Of a DNA stretch of 64,000 nt, positions 56,036 through 64,000 are shown one piece after another. Position numbers and translations under genes: made by a program. The notes beneath the pieces were generated by a model. It did no database searches and had not been told where the DNA came from. It saw only the letters and a list, made by a program, of their open reading frames with translations. The stretch is taken from positions 496,001 to 560,000 of the forward strand of contig CAVSDB010000003.1 of assembly GCA_963726755.1 (NCBI GenBank), written 5' to 3'. The first letter of the stretch is position 1, and each line of letters begins with the position of its first letter. Origin of the DNA: DATKIY01 sp963726755 (GTDB lineage Bacteria > Actinomycetota > Actinomycetes > JAHEKZ01).

Positions 56036-57473
56036 CGAATCACTGGGACGGCGTCGGCGAGCACCTCAGCTGGATCCGCACCGGATTCAATCGCGAGTGC
56101 GGTCACAATCTCCCCCAACGAAATGCTGCCGTCCGCGCGCGCAAGCAGCTCGACACCAAAGTCATCAATCGGGCCACTCCACGCGAACCCAGTGCGTCGG
56201 TGCACTGACCGACCGTGTGAGTCCCGCCCCGGCACAAACTCGTCAACGACTTCGACGTCCGCCCCTCGGCGCCACGAACCGAGCAAAACCTCGGCTCCAG
56301 GATGCGCGTCAAGAGCGTCCTGCGCACCGAACCATCGCTCGACGTCAGGGCCGACGGGCTGCACCAACGCTTGCGACACGTGTTGGAATCGTCGGATCGG
56401 TTGGTCACGCCCACCAGCTCGCAAGGTCACCAAGCCGAACCCGATGCCCAAGACTCCTCGAGTCTCCAGCGTCTGCAACCACGTGTCGTAGACCTGATCG
56501 ACACGACTGCCTCCGATGGTCACCGGAGTCGTGTAACCAGTTCTCGATGTAAGCCGCTGGATCCTGAACGTCACGTTGCACGACCCAGGCATCGAGCGTG
56601 GAGCTCGCTGAGCCAGGAGCGAGGGTGAGCGGACCAGTCGTCCCCATCGGTGATCTCCCAGTTGGCCAACAGTTGGCACCAACCTCCAGGGTTCAAATGA
56701 TCGGCTGCCCCTCGAACCAAGGCAGCGCAAACGTCATCACCGGCTAGGCCCGAATCTCGATAGTCATGTTGGGACTCGACCGGAGAACCGATCACGAAGG
56801 GTGGATTGCTCACGATCAGGTCGATACGTTTCGTCTCTGACTGGTTCGAACAGATCACCGTGACGCGTAGCTGACCTCCATGCCGTTCATGGCGAAATTG
56901 AAGTCGGCAACTGTCAGGCATCGACAGACTCACGTCGGTCGCAACGACTGACGACGAGTGTTGCCGAAGGTGAAAGGACTGAATTCCGCAGCCCGTGCCG
57001 ATATCAAGCGACCTTCGGATCTCAGGTCGAACTGTGCATTGCGCGAGCAGCGTCGATGCGCCCCCAACCCCGAGCACGTGTTCCTTCGACAGCGGTCCTG
57101 CTCTTCGGGCCGACGGCCAGTCTGCCGCAACGTACCAATCGTGCTCGTCGACCGCATACGGTGCTAGTTCGAGAGCTCGATCGCACGGTTCCACCGTCTG
57201 AGGCGAGCAGATCGCCGAGATTCTCTAAGGGACCCAACGCATCACTCACGAGTTGCTGAGAGAACGTCTTCAGCAAGCAGGAACAGTCGGATCGCCGTCG
57301 CCAAGGGTGACTGATCGCCGTGCCAACACGCGTCGTGCCGGCACCGCCTCGTTGCGATCCAACGCGTCAGCCGCAACGGTTCCCAGTCGCTCTCGAATCC
57401 CGTCCACCGAATAGCCGAGGTCCCCCAGCCGTCGCGCGAGATCGCGCGCAACTGGGGGACCTGGCAAATGCAT
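55999..57473 (-). CDS. Class I SAM-dependent methyltransferase, DUF7059-like, five frame breaks
   Basis: The N-terminal helical region starts at ATG 57473 (MHLPGPPVARDLARRLGDLG) and continues as SPLATAIRLFLLAED and then QQLVSDALGPLENLGDLLA. A methyltransferase domain follows, with LDIGTGCGIQSFHL and the N-P-P-F motif in IDLIVSNPPFVIGSP. Further parts are DPAAYIENWLHD and GLVTLRAGG. Net +1 breaks lie near 57300, 57250, 57195, 56595 and 56515. Family resemblance suggests an N5-glutamine or rRNA-type methyltransferase; the substrate is unknown. Restored length is about 489 residues. It follows hppA by 12 bases and may be cotranscribed. Confidence 0.72.
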
Positions 57474-57485
57474 TAGCCCTGCGTA

Positions 57486-59811
57486 CTACACATCAGCGGC
57501 CACGATGCTTCGACGCTTGCTCATATACACGGCGCCGACCACAACGACAACCGATACAAATGCGATCAGCAATCGAATGGGCGTATTGGTGTCGTCGCCG
57601 ACCGACAGATTGACGATCGCGGGCGCGATCAGCAACGCAACCAAGTTCATCACCTTGAGCAGCGGGTTAAGGGCAGGACCTGCGGTGTCCTTGAACGGAT
57701 CGCCCACCGTGTCACCGATAACCGTTGCTTCGTGAGGCTCTGAACCCTTGCCTCCGAAGTTCCCGTCCTCAACGAACTTCTTAGCGTTGTCCCACGCGCC
57801 ACCGGAGTTAGCCAAGAAGACAGCCATCAGCGTTCCGGTAGCGATGGTGCCCGCGAGGTAAGAGCCGAGCGCCCCGACGCCGAGGCCGAAGCCAACCGCG
57901 ATCGGCGTGAGAACAGCGAGCAGACCAGGTGTGGCAAGTTCTCGCAGCGAGTCGCGCGTGACGATGTCGACGACCTTGCCGTACTCGGGACGTTGGGTGC
58001 CATCCATGATTCCCGGGTAGTCGCGGAACTGACGACGCACCTCGAAGATGACGGCACCGGCCGCACGCGACACGGCGTTGATCAGTAGACCGGAGAACAA
58101 GAACACCACGGACGCACCGATGAGCAGCCCCACGAGGTTCGCGGGGTTACCGACATTGAGAATGCCGAAGTACTGCAGCAAATCCTGCTCGCCGATCTTG
58201 TTCACGTCGGCACCGGTTTCGACAAATGCACCGAAGATGCTTTCGCGGAATGCGCCGAACAATGCGGTTGCCGCAAGGACTGCCGTGGCGATAGCGATGC
58301 CCTTGGTGATCGCCTTCGTTGTGTTGCCGACGGCGTCCAGGCTGGTAAGGACCTGTGCGCCCTCGCTCGTAACGTCCCCTGACATCTCGGCGATGCCCTG
58401 AGCGTTGTCGGACACCGGTCCGAACGTGTCCATGGCCACGATTACGCCGACTGTCGTCAACAACCCAGTACCGGCCAGGGCAACCGCAAACAGCGAGAGC
58501 GTGATCGACCCAGCACCCAGCAGGAATGCTCCGTAAACCGCGGCGCCGATTAGCAACGCAGAGTAGACGGCAGATTCAAGTCCCGAGCGAAATTCCGGAC
58601 AGGATGACAGTCGCGGGTCCAGTAAGCGATGACTTCGCGACGTCGTCGACCGGACGGCGATTCGTCTCGGTGAAATAACCCGTCAGCTGCTGAATGGCGG
58701 CCGCGAGCACGATCCCGATGAGGACTGCGCCGATTGCCATCCAGCGCAGGTTGAACGACTGGATCGAAGCGGCGGAAATATCCAGCGAGTCGAAGTTGAC
58801 GCCCTTGACGTCGAATCAACTTGGCCGGCAGGAACATAAACGTCGCGATCGTGACCAAGACGGCCGAGACGATGGCCGAGATGAAGAAGCCTCGGTTGAT
58901 CGCCGACATCCCTGACCGGTCTCCGACACGTGGTGATACGGCGAAAATGCCGATGATCGCGGTAACGCACACCGATGGCCGGGACGATCAATGGGTAGAC
59001 CAACCCCAGTTCGCCGATAGGCCGTAGTTCCAAGGATCAACGCGGCAACGAGCGTCACCGCGTAGGACTCGAAGAGGTCGGCTGCCATGCCTGCGCAGTC
59101 ACCAACGTTGTCACCGACGTTGTCGGCGATCGTGGCCGCGTTGCGCGGGTCGTCCTCAGGGATGCCCTGCTCGACCTTTCCAACGAGGTCGGCGCCGACG
59201 TCAGCTGCCTTCGTGAAGATGCCGCCACCAACACGCATGAACATGGCGAGCATCGCGGCACCGAAACCGAAACCTTCGAGCACCTTTGGTGCGTCACCTT
59301 GGTAGATAAGCACGACGACTGCCGCACCGAACAGACCTAGGCCGACGGTGAACATCCCGGCAACACCGCCGGTGCGGAAGGCGATCCGCATCGCGTTCTG
59401 TTCGCCGCTGTCATTGGCTGCTGCTGCCATGCGCACGTTCGCACGTACCGCCAGCCACATGCCTACGTAACCGGTTATTGCCGAGAAGACAGCACCGACG
59501 ACGAAGAACAGCGATCGGCCGATCTTCTCCGAGGTGCTGTCGGCGGGAGGAGGAAGAGAAGGAAGAAGACGAGCGACCGCGAAGATCGCAAGGGTCTTGA
59601 ACTGTCGCTGGAGGTACGCCGCTGCGCCCTCCTGGACAGCTTTGGCGATCTCCTGCATCTTCTCGGTTCCTTCGTCAGCGGCTAGAACCTCGCGTACCAG
59701 GAAACCTGCGACGACCAGCGCGCCCAGGGCGATCAGGGCCACGATGACGACATAGGTGAGATTGGCACCGCTAAGCGTGATCGCTCCCACAGTGGGGGTG
59801 ACCAGGGACAT
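57486..59811 (-). CDS. hppA: Membrane-bound proton-pumping pyrophosphatase, four frame breaks
   Basis: Couples pyrophosphate hydrolysis to H+ export across the membrane. About 774 residues restored, with some 16 hydrophobic segments. The substrate loop shows GGGIFTKAADVGADLVGKVE and NAATIADNVGDNVGDCAGM. NAQGIAEMSG and the C-terminal HEATVIGDTVGDPFKDTAGP are further signatures. GNTTKAITKG has Lys and Thr at the two positions that mark the K+-independent class. Insertions lie near 59030, 58970, 58822 and 58590. The ATG at 59811 has GAGGAGG upstream. It is divergent from the helicase gene. Confidence 0.9.
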
Positions 59812-59969
59812 CCGTCCTCCTCGGTGGAGTGGGCCCAGCCCGACGCTGGACCCGTATAAGGCTTGTGGAGTCTATTCAGGCGACCCTTGATCAAGCAGTG
59901 GATGGGGGCGATTCGCCCTCAATCGCTGCCCCGTGAGCACGGAAAACCGGGATTTGCGAGACTCACGGC

Positions 59970-62298
59970 GTGACGGCGCCCGACGAGTTGCTGCACGGTC
60001 TGCTCGCTGCGCCAGGTCGCCGCGAGCGCGTGACGCACGTCGAACGGATCCCCGGACGCGATGCCCAGGAGGTCAGTTGGCCCGCCTGGGCGCCACCCTC
60101 GGTGATCAGCGCCTTCTCAAACTCCGGCATCAAGGCGCCCTGGCGACACCAGATCGAGATGGCCGAGCTCGCCCACGCGAGCACGTCCACCGTGATCTCG
60201 ACAGGAACCGCCTCCGGTAAGTCGATCGGCTACTTACTGCCCGCGCTCAGTTCCGTCCTGGCCGGCGCTGAGGCGCCGAACGGTCGAGGCGCAACCGTTC
60301 TCTACCTCGCTCCGACGAAAGCCCTGGCCGCTGACCAACTACGGCGGATCCGCGATCTGGCAATTTCTGGCGTTCGGGTCGCTACGTACGACGGCGACAC
60401 CCCCGGTGAAGAACGTGAGTGGGTTCGGTCGCACGCAAATGTCGTGCTCACCAACCCCGACATGCTGCACCACTCAATGCTGCCGGGCCACCAGCGTTGG
60501 GCGAGTTTTCTTCGGGCCTTGGATTTCGTGGTCATCGACGAGATGCACACGTACCGCGGACTCTTCGGCGGACACGTGTCTGCAGTCATGCGTCGACTCC
60601 GACGCGTCGCGGCAGCACTACGGCAGCCGATCCCACGTTCCTTCTCGCCTCTGCCAGCGTGCGCAGTCCCGAAGAGTCCGCCGAGCGACTCGTCGGACTT
60701 CCGATGAAGGCGGTGACCGACGACGCGTCACCACGTGGCCAGGCATTGTTCGCGCTGTGGGAACCACCGTTAACCGACCTCGTCGGCGAACGTGGCGCGC
60801 CGATCCGTCGTACCGCCGCAGCAGAGGTCGCGGACCTCGTCGCCGATCTTGTGATTGATGACGTACGCACCCTCGCCTTTGTTCGGAGTCGACGTGGTGC
60901 CGAGGTCGTTGCGCTGCTGGCGCGTCATTCGCTTGAGGAGGTCGATTCCCGACTCGGACGAAAGGTCGCGGCGTACCGCGCGGGCTATCTTCCCGAAGAG
61001 CGCCGATTACTTGAACAACGGCTGCAATCGGGCGAGTTGCGCGCCGTTGCAGCCACTAGTGCACTCGAGTTAGGCATCGACGTTGCCGGACTTGACGTCG
61101 TTCTGCTCGCTGGCTGGCCGGGTACGCGCGCTTCGCTGTGGCAACAAGCTGGTCGCGCAGGTAGGACCGGTGAGGGATCGCTTGCCATCTTCGTCGCCAG
61201 GGACGATCCGTTGGATACCTACCTCGTGCACCATCCGGAGGCGATCTTCGGACAACCAGTGGAAGCGACGGTCTTCGATCCAGAGAATCCGTATGTCCTC
61301 GGACCGCATCTGGCTGCTGCTGCCGCCGAACTGCCGCTGACCGAGGAGGACTTTCCGTTGTTCGGAACACACACCGAGGAATTGGTTGATGCACTTGGTC
61401 GAACAGGAACTATTGCGACGACGTTCGACGGGTTGGTACTGGACCAAACGAGAGCGCGCGAGCGACCTAGCTGACCTGCGCGGAATCGGCGGCGCTCCGA
61501 CCCGCGTCGTCGAGCAGGACACCGGACGAGTGCTTGGCACCGTGGACCCGGGCGCCGCGCACACGACCGTCCACACCGGCGCCGTCTACGTCCATCAGGG
61601 CACCAGTTACGTCGTCGATTCGTTCGAGGAGGCTGAGGGTGCAGCTCTGGTGCATCAAGAAGATCCCGACTACACGACATCTGCCCGCGAGCTGACCGAT
61701 CTGCGCATCGTCGAAGTTGAGGACTCCCAAACATGGAGAACGGTCACGTTGTGCTTCGGAGTTGTCGAAGTGACCCGACAGGTTGTGTCGTTCCTTCGCC
61801 GCAGGATCGCGTCAGGGGAGGTGCTGGGCGAGGTACCCCTCGACCTTCCTGCCCGGACGCTCCGCACCAAAGCCGTGTGGTGGGTACTGGATCCAGACCG
61901 ATGCCGAGAACGAGGACGTCGATGCAGCCGACCTTCCTGGGGCGTTACACGCCGCCGAGCACGCGGCCATCGGCCTGCTACCTCTCATCGCGACCTGCGA
62001 CCGCTGGGATATCGGCGGAGTCTCAACCGCCAACCACCCAGACACCGGCCAACCGAGCATCTTTGTTTACGACGGACATGCAGGAGGCGCCGGTTTTGCC
62101 GAGCAAGGCTTTGGTCGGGCGTTCGAGTGGATCAGCGCCACCCGTGAGGCCATCGCCGACTGCGAATGCCTCGACGGTTGTCCCTCATGCGTGCAGTCAC
62201 CCAAATGCGGTAACGGCAACGACCCGCTCGACAAGGCTGGCGCGATCAAGGTGCTGAGCCAACTGATGGCTGCTCACGACGCTGTCACTCACCCGTAG
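59970..62298 (+). CDS. DEAD/DEAH helicase with C-terminal zinc (DUF1998) domain, MrfA-like, four frame breaks
   Basis: A superfamily 2 DNA helicase of the YprA/MrfA type (M. tuberculosis Rv3649 position). Relatives include MrfA, which repairs mitomycin damage. Walker A is STGTASGKSIGYLLP, the DEAH-like box is VVIDEMHTYRG, motif V/VI is ATSALELGIDVAGLD and QQAGRAGRTG, and a C-terminal zinc module is CECLDGCPSCVQSPKCG. Two insertions near 60612-60633 flank QHYGS; others lie near 61430 and 61905. Restored length is about 774 residues. It starts at GTG 59970 and overlaps the convergent TadE-like gene by 10 bases. Confidence 0.86.
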
Positions 62299-62630
62299 CC
62301 GGCGCGCGCCACAACACTGAACCCGGGAAGCCACGCTGAGTCGGTGTCGCGTTCAACGCTGACAACCACGGAATCTCCTTGCAATCGACAGGCAACTAGT
62401 CGGGCTCCGTTCGCCGCTGCTGACTCGGCTGCTGCCTCACACGCGAGCGACTCATCGGATAGTGATCGACTAGCGGCCGCTAGCGCCGCGAGGTCAGCGG
62501 CAGCTGATGCCTGCCGGTGGGCCGTGAGCCCGGCGACGATGAGGATCGCCGTAACGCCGACTGCAGTCAGCAGCGCAGCGAAACTCATGGTCCAGAGGGT
62601 GGCTGAGCCATCGTCGGCGCGAAGGCTCAC
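62289..62630 (-). CDS. TadE/TadF-like secreted pilus-associated protein (Rv3654c type)
   Basis: A 113-residue protein with one N-terminal membrane helix (LWTMSFAALLTAVGVTAILIVAGL) followed by ASAAADLAALAAA. The latter is typical of the Rv3654c-like DNA-translocation or Tad-associated family. Two cysteines (ESLACEAA and LVACRL) may form a disulfide. GTG 62630 overlaps the stop of the TadE gene (GTGA). It is the last gene of the tad-like run and converges on the helicase gene. Confidence 0.78.
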   Translation of the reverse strand: MSLRADDGSATLWTMSFAALLTAVGVTAILIVAGLTAHRQASAAADLAALAAASRSLSDESLACEAAAESAAANGARLVACRLQGDSVVVSVERDTDSAWLPGFSVVARAGYG

Positions 62631-62981
62631 GTGAGCGTCGACCCTTCCAGCAGCGCCACCGATTCAGCGTGCGGACCGGGTAGCGATATCAAGCCGAAGA
62701 GTGATCGAGCGGGCGCGACAACCTCGACTGTCACTTTCGAGCCACTCACGTCGATCTGTATCTGGGATCCCGGCGGCGCCTCAGCGAGTACCGCCTGCTT
62801 GATCGCGGCCGACGACTCACCTCGTGCGGCTGCCCGAGCGCCGTTGCGGGCTGCGTCAACCGCCTTCGCCTGGTCCAGGCCGTGTCCGAGAACTCCAAGT
62901 AGCAGGGCCAAGAGCGCAACGAGTACCGGGAAGGACTACGGCCGTCTCGGCAGTGATCATTCCTTGCGTCTCGAGCCGCAC
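62627..62981 (-). CDS. TadE-like minor pilin, one frame break
   Basis: A pilin-like protein with a Flp/TadE-type prepilin cleavage site: in MRLETQG-MITAETAVVLP the Gly precedes the cut and Glu is residue +5. The hydrophobic helix (VLVALLALLLGVLG) continues after one extra base near 62925, then DAARNGARAAARGES. The GTG start at 62981 is tentative; an ATG at 62960 would remove the leader peptide. About 117 residues restored. It lies between DUF4244 and the Rv3654c-like gene, as in M. tuberculosis. Confidence 0.75.
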
Positions 62982-63031
62982 GGCGCACTGGGGACTGGCC
63001 CACAATCAGTCCCCAGCGGCCCAGCGTGCGA

Positions 63032-63208
63032 CTAGAACAAGAACTCGAACGCATGACGGATGACGTCACCGAGTAGTGACAAAATTCCGTCGCTGGTGAG
63101 CAATTGAATGAGCAGTCCGCCGAAGCCACACGCGGCTACTGTGCCAACGGCGTACTCGGCGGTGGTCATCCCGTCTTCGCCCTTCACCAGATGCCTGATT
63201 TGCTTCAT
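63032..63208 (-). CDS. DUF4244 Flp-like pilin
   Basis: A 58-residue protein beginning MKQIRHLVKGEDG-MTTAEYA, which carries the class III prepilin cleavage signature (Gly before the cut, Glu at +5). A single hydrophobic helix follows (VGTVAACGFGGLLIQLL). It is the likely major Flp-type pilin subunit of the Tad-like apparatus. The ATG at 63208 has GGGGAGG close upstream; a long in-frame upstream extension is rejected. tadC lies 176 bases upstream, and that gap shows no gene. Confidence 0.85.
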   Translation of the reverse strand: MKQIRHLVKGEDGMTTAEYAVGTVAACGFGGLLIQLLTSDGILSLLGDVIRHAFEFLF

Positions 63209-63384
63209 ATGACCTCCCCAGTCCCCGGCGGCGGCCGGGTCGAGCGACCAACCTGATCGCGTGAGGACAGCCTCGCTAGCGAAGAGCGCTCGCGGTTGCG
63301 GGCTCGCGTCAAATGGGGAAGGACGGGCCCAGTCGGGAAGTTGTGGAAACTGCCAATGAAATGTCAGCCGCGACCGACGGAGTG

Positions 63385-64000
63385 CTAGAGCCAAGCCTCG
63401 AAGAGGCCAATCACGAGCGGAACCACGCCAATCAAGATGAATGCGGGCAAGAAGCACACACCCAACGGTCCCGCCGAGCGAACCCCCAAGGCACTCGCCT
63501 CTGCCAATGCTTCCGCCCGGACTTGCTCGCGCATGTCGCGTGCGAGATCTCCGAGCAGCACTGCTACCGGAGCACCGCTCCAGGCACACCGCTGCATCAA
63601 AGCAGCAACCGCCACGAGATCGCCGCCAGCAACCAGAGCCCACGCTTCGTCGGGTGACCCACCAACCTCCAGGGCTAACGCCACCCGACGTAAGTCCTGT
63701 CCAACGGACGCCTCGACGCAATCTCCGACCACCTGCAGTCCACGTAGTTGAGAGGCGCCAGCCGACAAGCAGGCGGATAGCAGATCTACCGCTATCGGAA
63801 GGGCCGTCTGGCGCTCACGCTGACGACGCCGCGAAGCAGCCCTGGGCAGAGACGACAACCACCGTTGGACCCACCAGCCAACGAGGACACCGACCGCCAG
63901 ACCGAGCCAGCCATCCAGAACCGACCAAACTCCGAGCGCGACGAGAAGGACCGAAATCGGTTGCCATTTGGCAAGTGCCTGTGACTCTGTGCTGTTCTTC
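63385..64000 (-). CDS. tadC: Type II secretion F / TadC-like membrane protein, start outside window
   Basis: A polytopic inner-membrane platform protein of a Tad-type secretion or pilus system (position of M. tuberculosis Rv3658c). The frame is open to the window edge; its start lies beyond 64000. Visible are an N-terminal hydrophobic pair (SVLLVALGVWSVLDGWLGLA), an arginine-rich loop (LPRAASRRRQRERQTALP), the T2SF helix IAVDLLSACLSAGAS and a final FILIGVVPLVIGLFEAWL. The ATPase TadA is expected next, outside the window. Confidence 0.85.
   Translation of the reverse strand, partial: KNSTESQALAKWQPISVLLVALGVWSVLDGWLGLAVGVLVGWWVQRWLSSLPRAASRRRQRERQTALPIAVDLLSACLSAGASQLRGLQVVGDCVEASVGQDLRRVALALEVGGSPDEAWALVAGGDLVAVAALMQRCAWSGAPVAVLLGDLARDMREQVRAEALAEASALGVRSAGPLGVCFLPAFILIGVVPLVIGLFEAWL

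Noticed and set aside
1..64000. CRISPR arrays, insertion sequences, prophage or rRNA genes
   Set aside because: No regularly spaced direct repeats, transposase or phage-type proteins, or rRNA-like stretches were recognised.

Overview
The window is chromosomal DNA from a high-GC Gram-positive actinobacterium. It has Lsr2, ClpC, MurT/GatD, actinobacterial lipoproteins and a Lys-rich TopA tail, and its gene order follows two blocks known from Mycobacterium tuberculosis and relatives. The first is clpC-lsr2-lysS-coaX-panC-DUF2520 ... DUF3180-folK-folB-folP-folE-ftsH-hpt-tilS-metalloprotease-dacB-ppa. The second is holB-topA ... DEAD helicase-TadE-like genes-DUF4244-tadC. It is not a mycobacterium: it carries a membrane H+-pyrophosphatase, a second NuoD-like protein and a GGDEF-EAL protein. 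The genus cannot be told from the sequence alone.

Layout. 0-6.5 kb: clpC (3' end outside the window), lsr2, two GNAT enzymes, then the minus-strand run DUF2520-panC-coaX-lysS-argA. 6.6-13 kb: a MidA-like methyltransferase, membrane and bPH2-domain genes, an amino-acid permease and an orphan nuoD. 13-23.8 kb: the folate operon, ftsH, hpt-tilS, a metalloprotease, dacB and ppa. 23.9-30.5 kb: a tightly coupled NAD+-dependent formate dehydrogenase operon (fdsG-B-A-D plus an SDR), with a convergent enoyl-CoA hydratase. 30.6-37.6 kb: MoxR-DUF58-transglutaminase, a nuclease lipoprotein, a phosphatase-family lipoprotein and a GNAT. 37.7-40 kb: a Rieske oxygenase with an amidohydrolase. 40-46 kb: an acyltransferase coupled to a GGDEF-EAL protein, murT-gatD and tRNA-Thr. 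46-54 kb: a secreted hydrolase, AIM24, tmk-holB, an endonuclease-fold protein and topA. 54-64 kb: a SulP transporter, a methyltransferase, hppA, an MrfA-like helicase and the end of a Tad secretion cluster.

Main observations. (1) A 48-bp palindromic repeat occurs four times, always at the 3' end of minus-strand genes. It has two conserved 11-bp outer arms, a 16-bp palindromic core and two variable 5-bp spacers. In dacB it supplies the stop codon, and a coreless relative may lie behind nuoD. (2) The nuoD start is buried in a perfect 17-bp stem whose loop carries the Shine-Dalgarno. (3) A triple PhoP-type direct repeat precedes murT-gatD, and a perfect actinobacterial LexA box precedes the SulP gene. 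(4) About 40 reading-frame breaks occur in 21 genes, and every one has the sign of a single inserted base. They hit the essential gene tmk, so insertion-type sequence errors are the likeliest cause; such genes are given with their whole inferred span. (5) A related near-palindrome precedes both the formate dehydrogenase and the Rieske operon.

No rRNA, CRISPR array, insertion sequence or prophage was seen. No gene-free stretch exceeds 300 bases; the longest (1091-1364, 43295-43542, 45744-46002) are described under the features or findings they contain.
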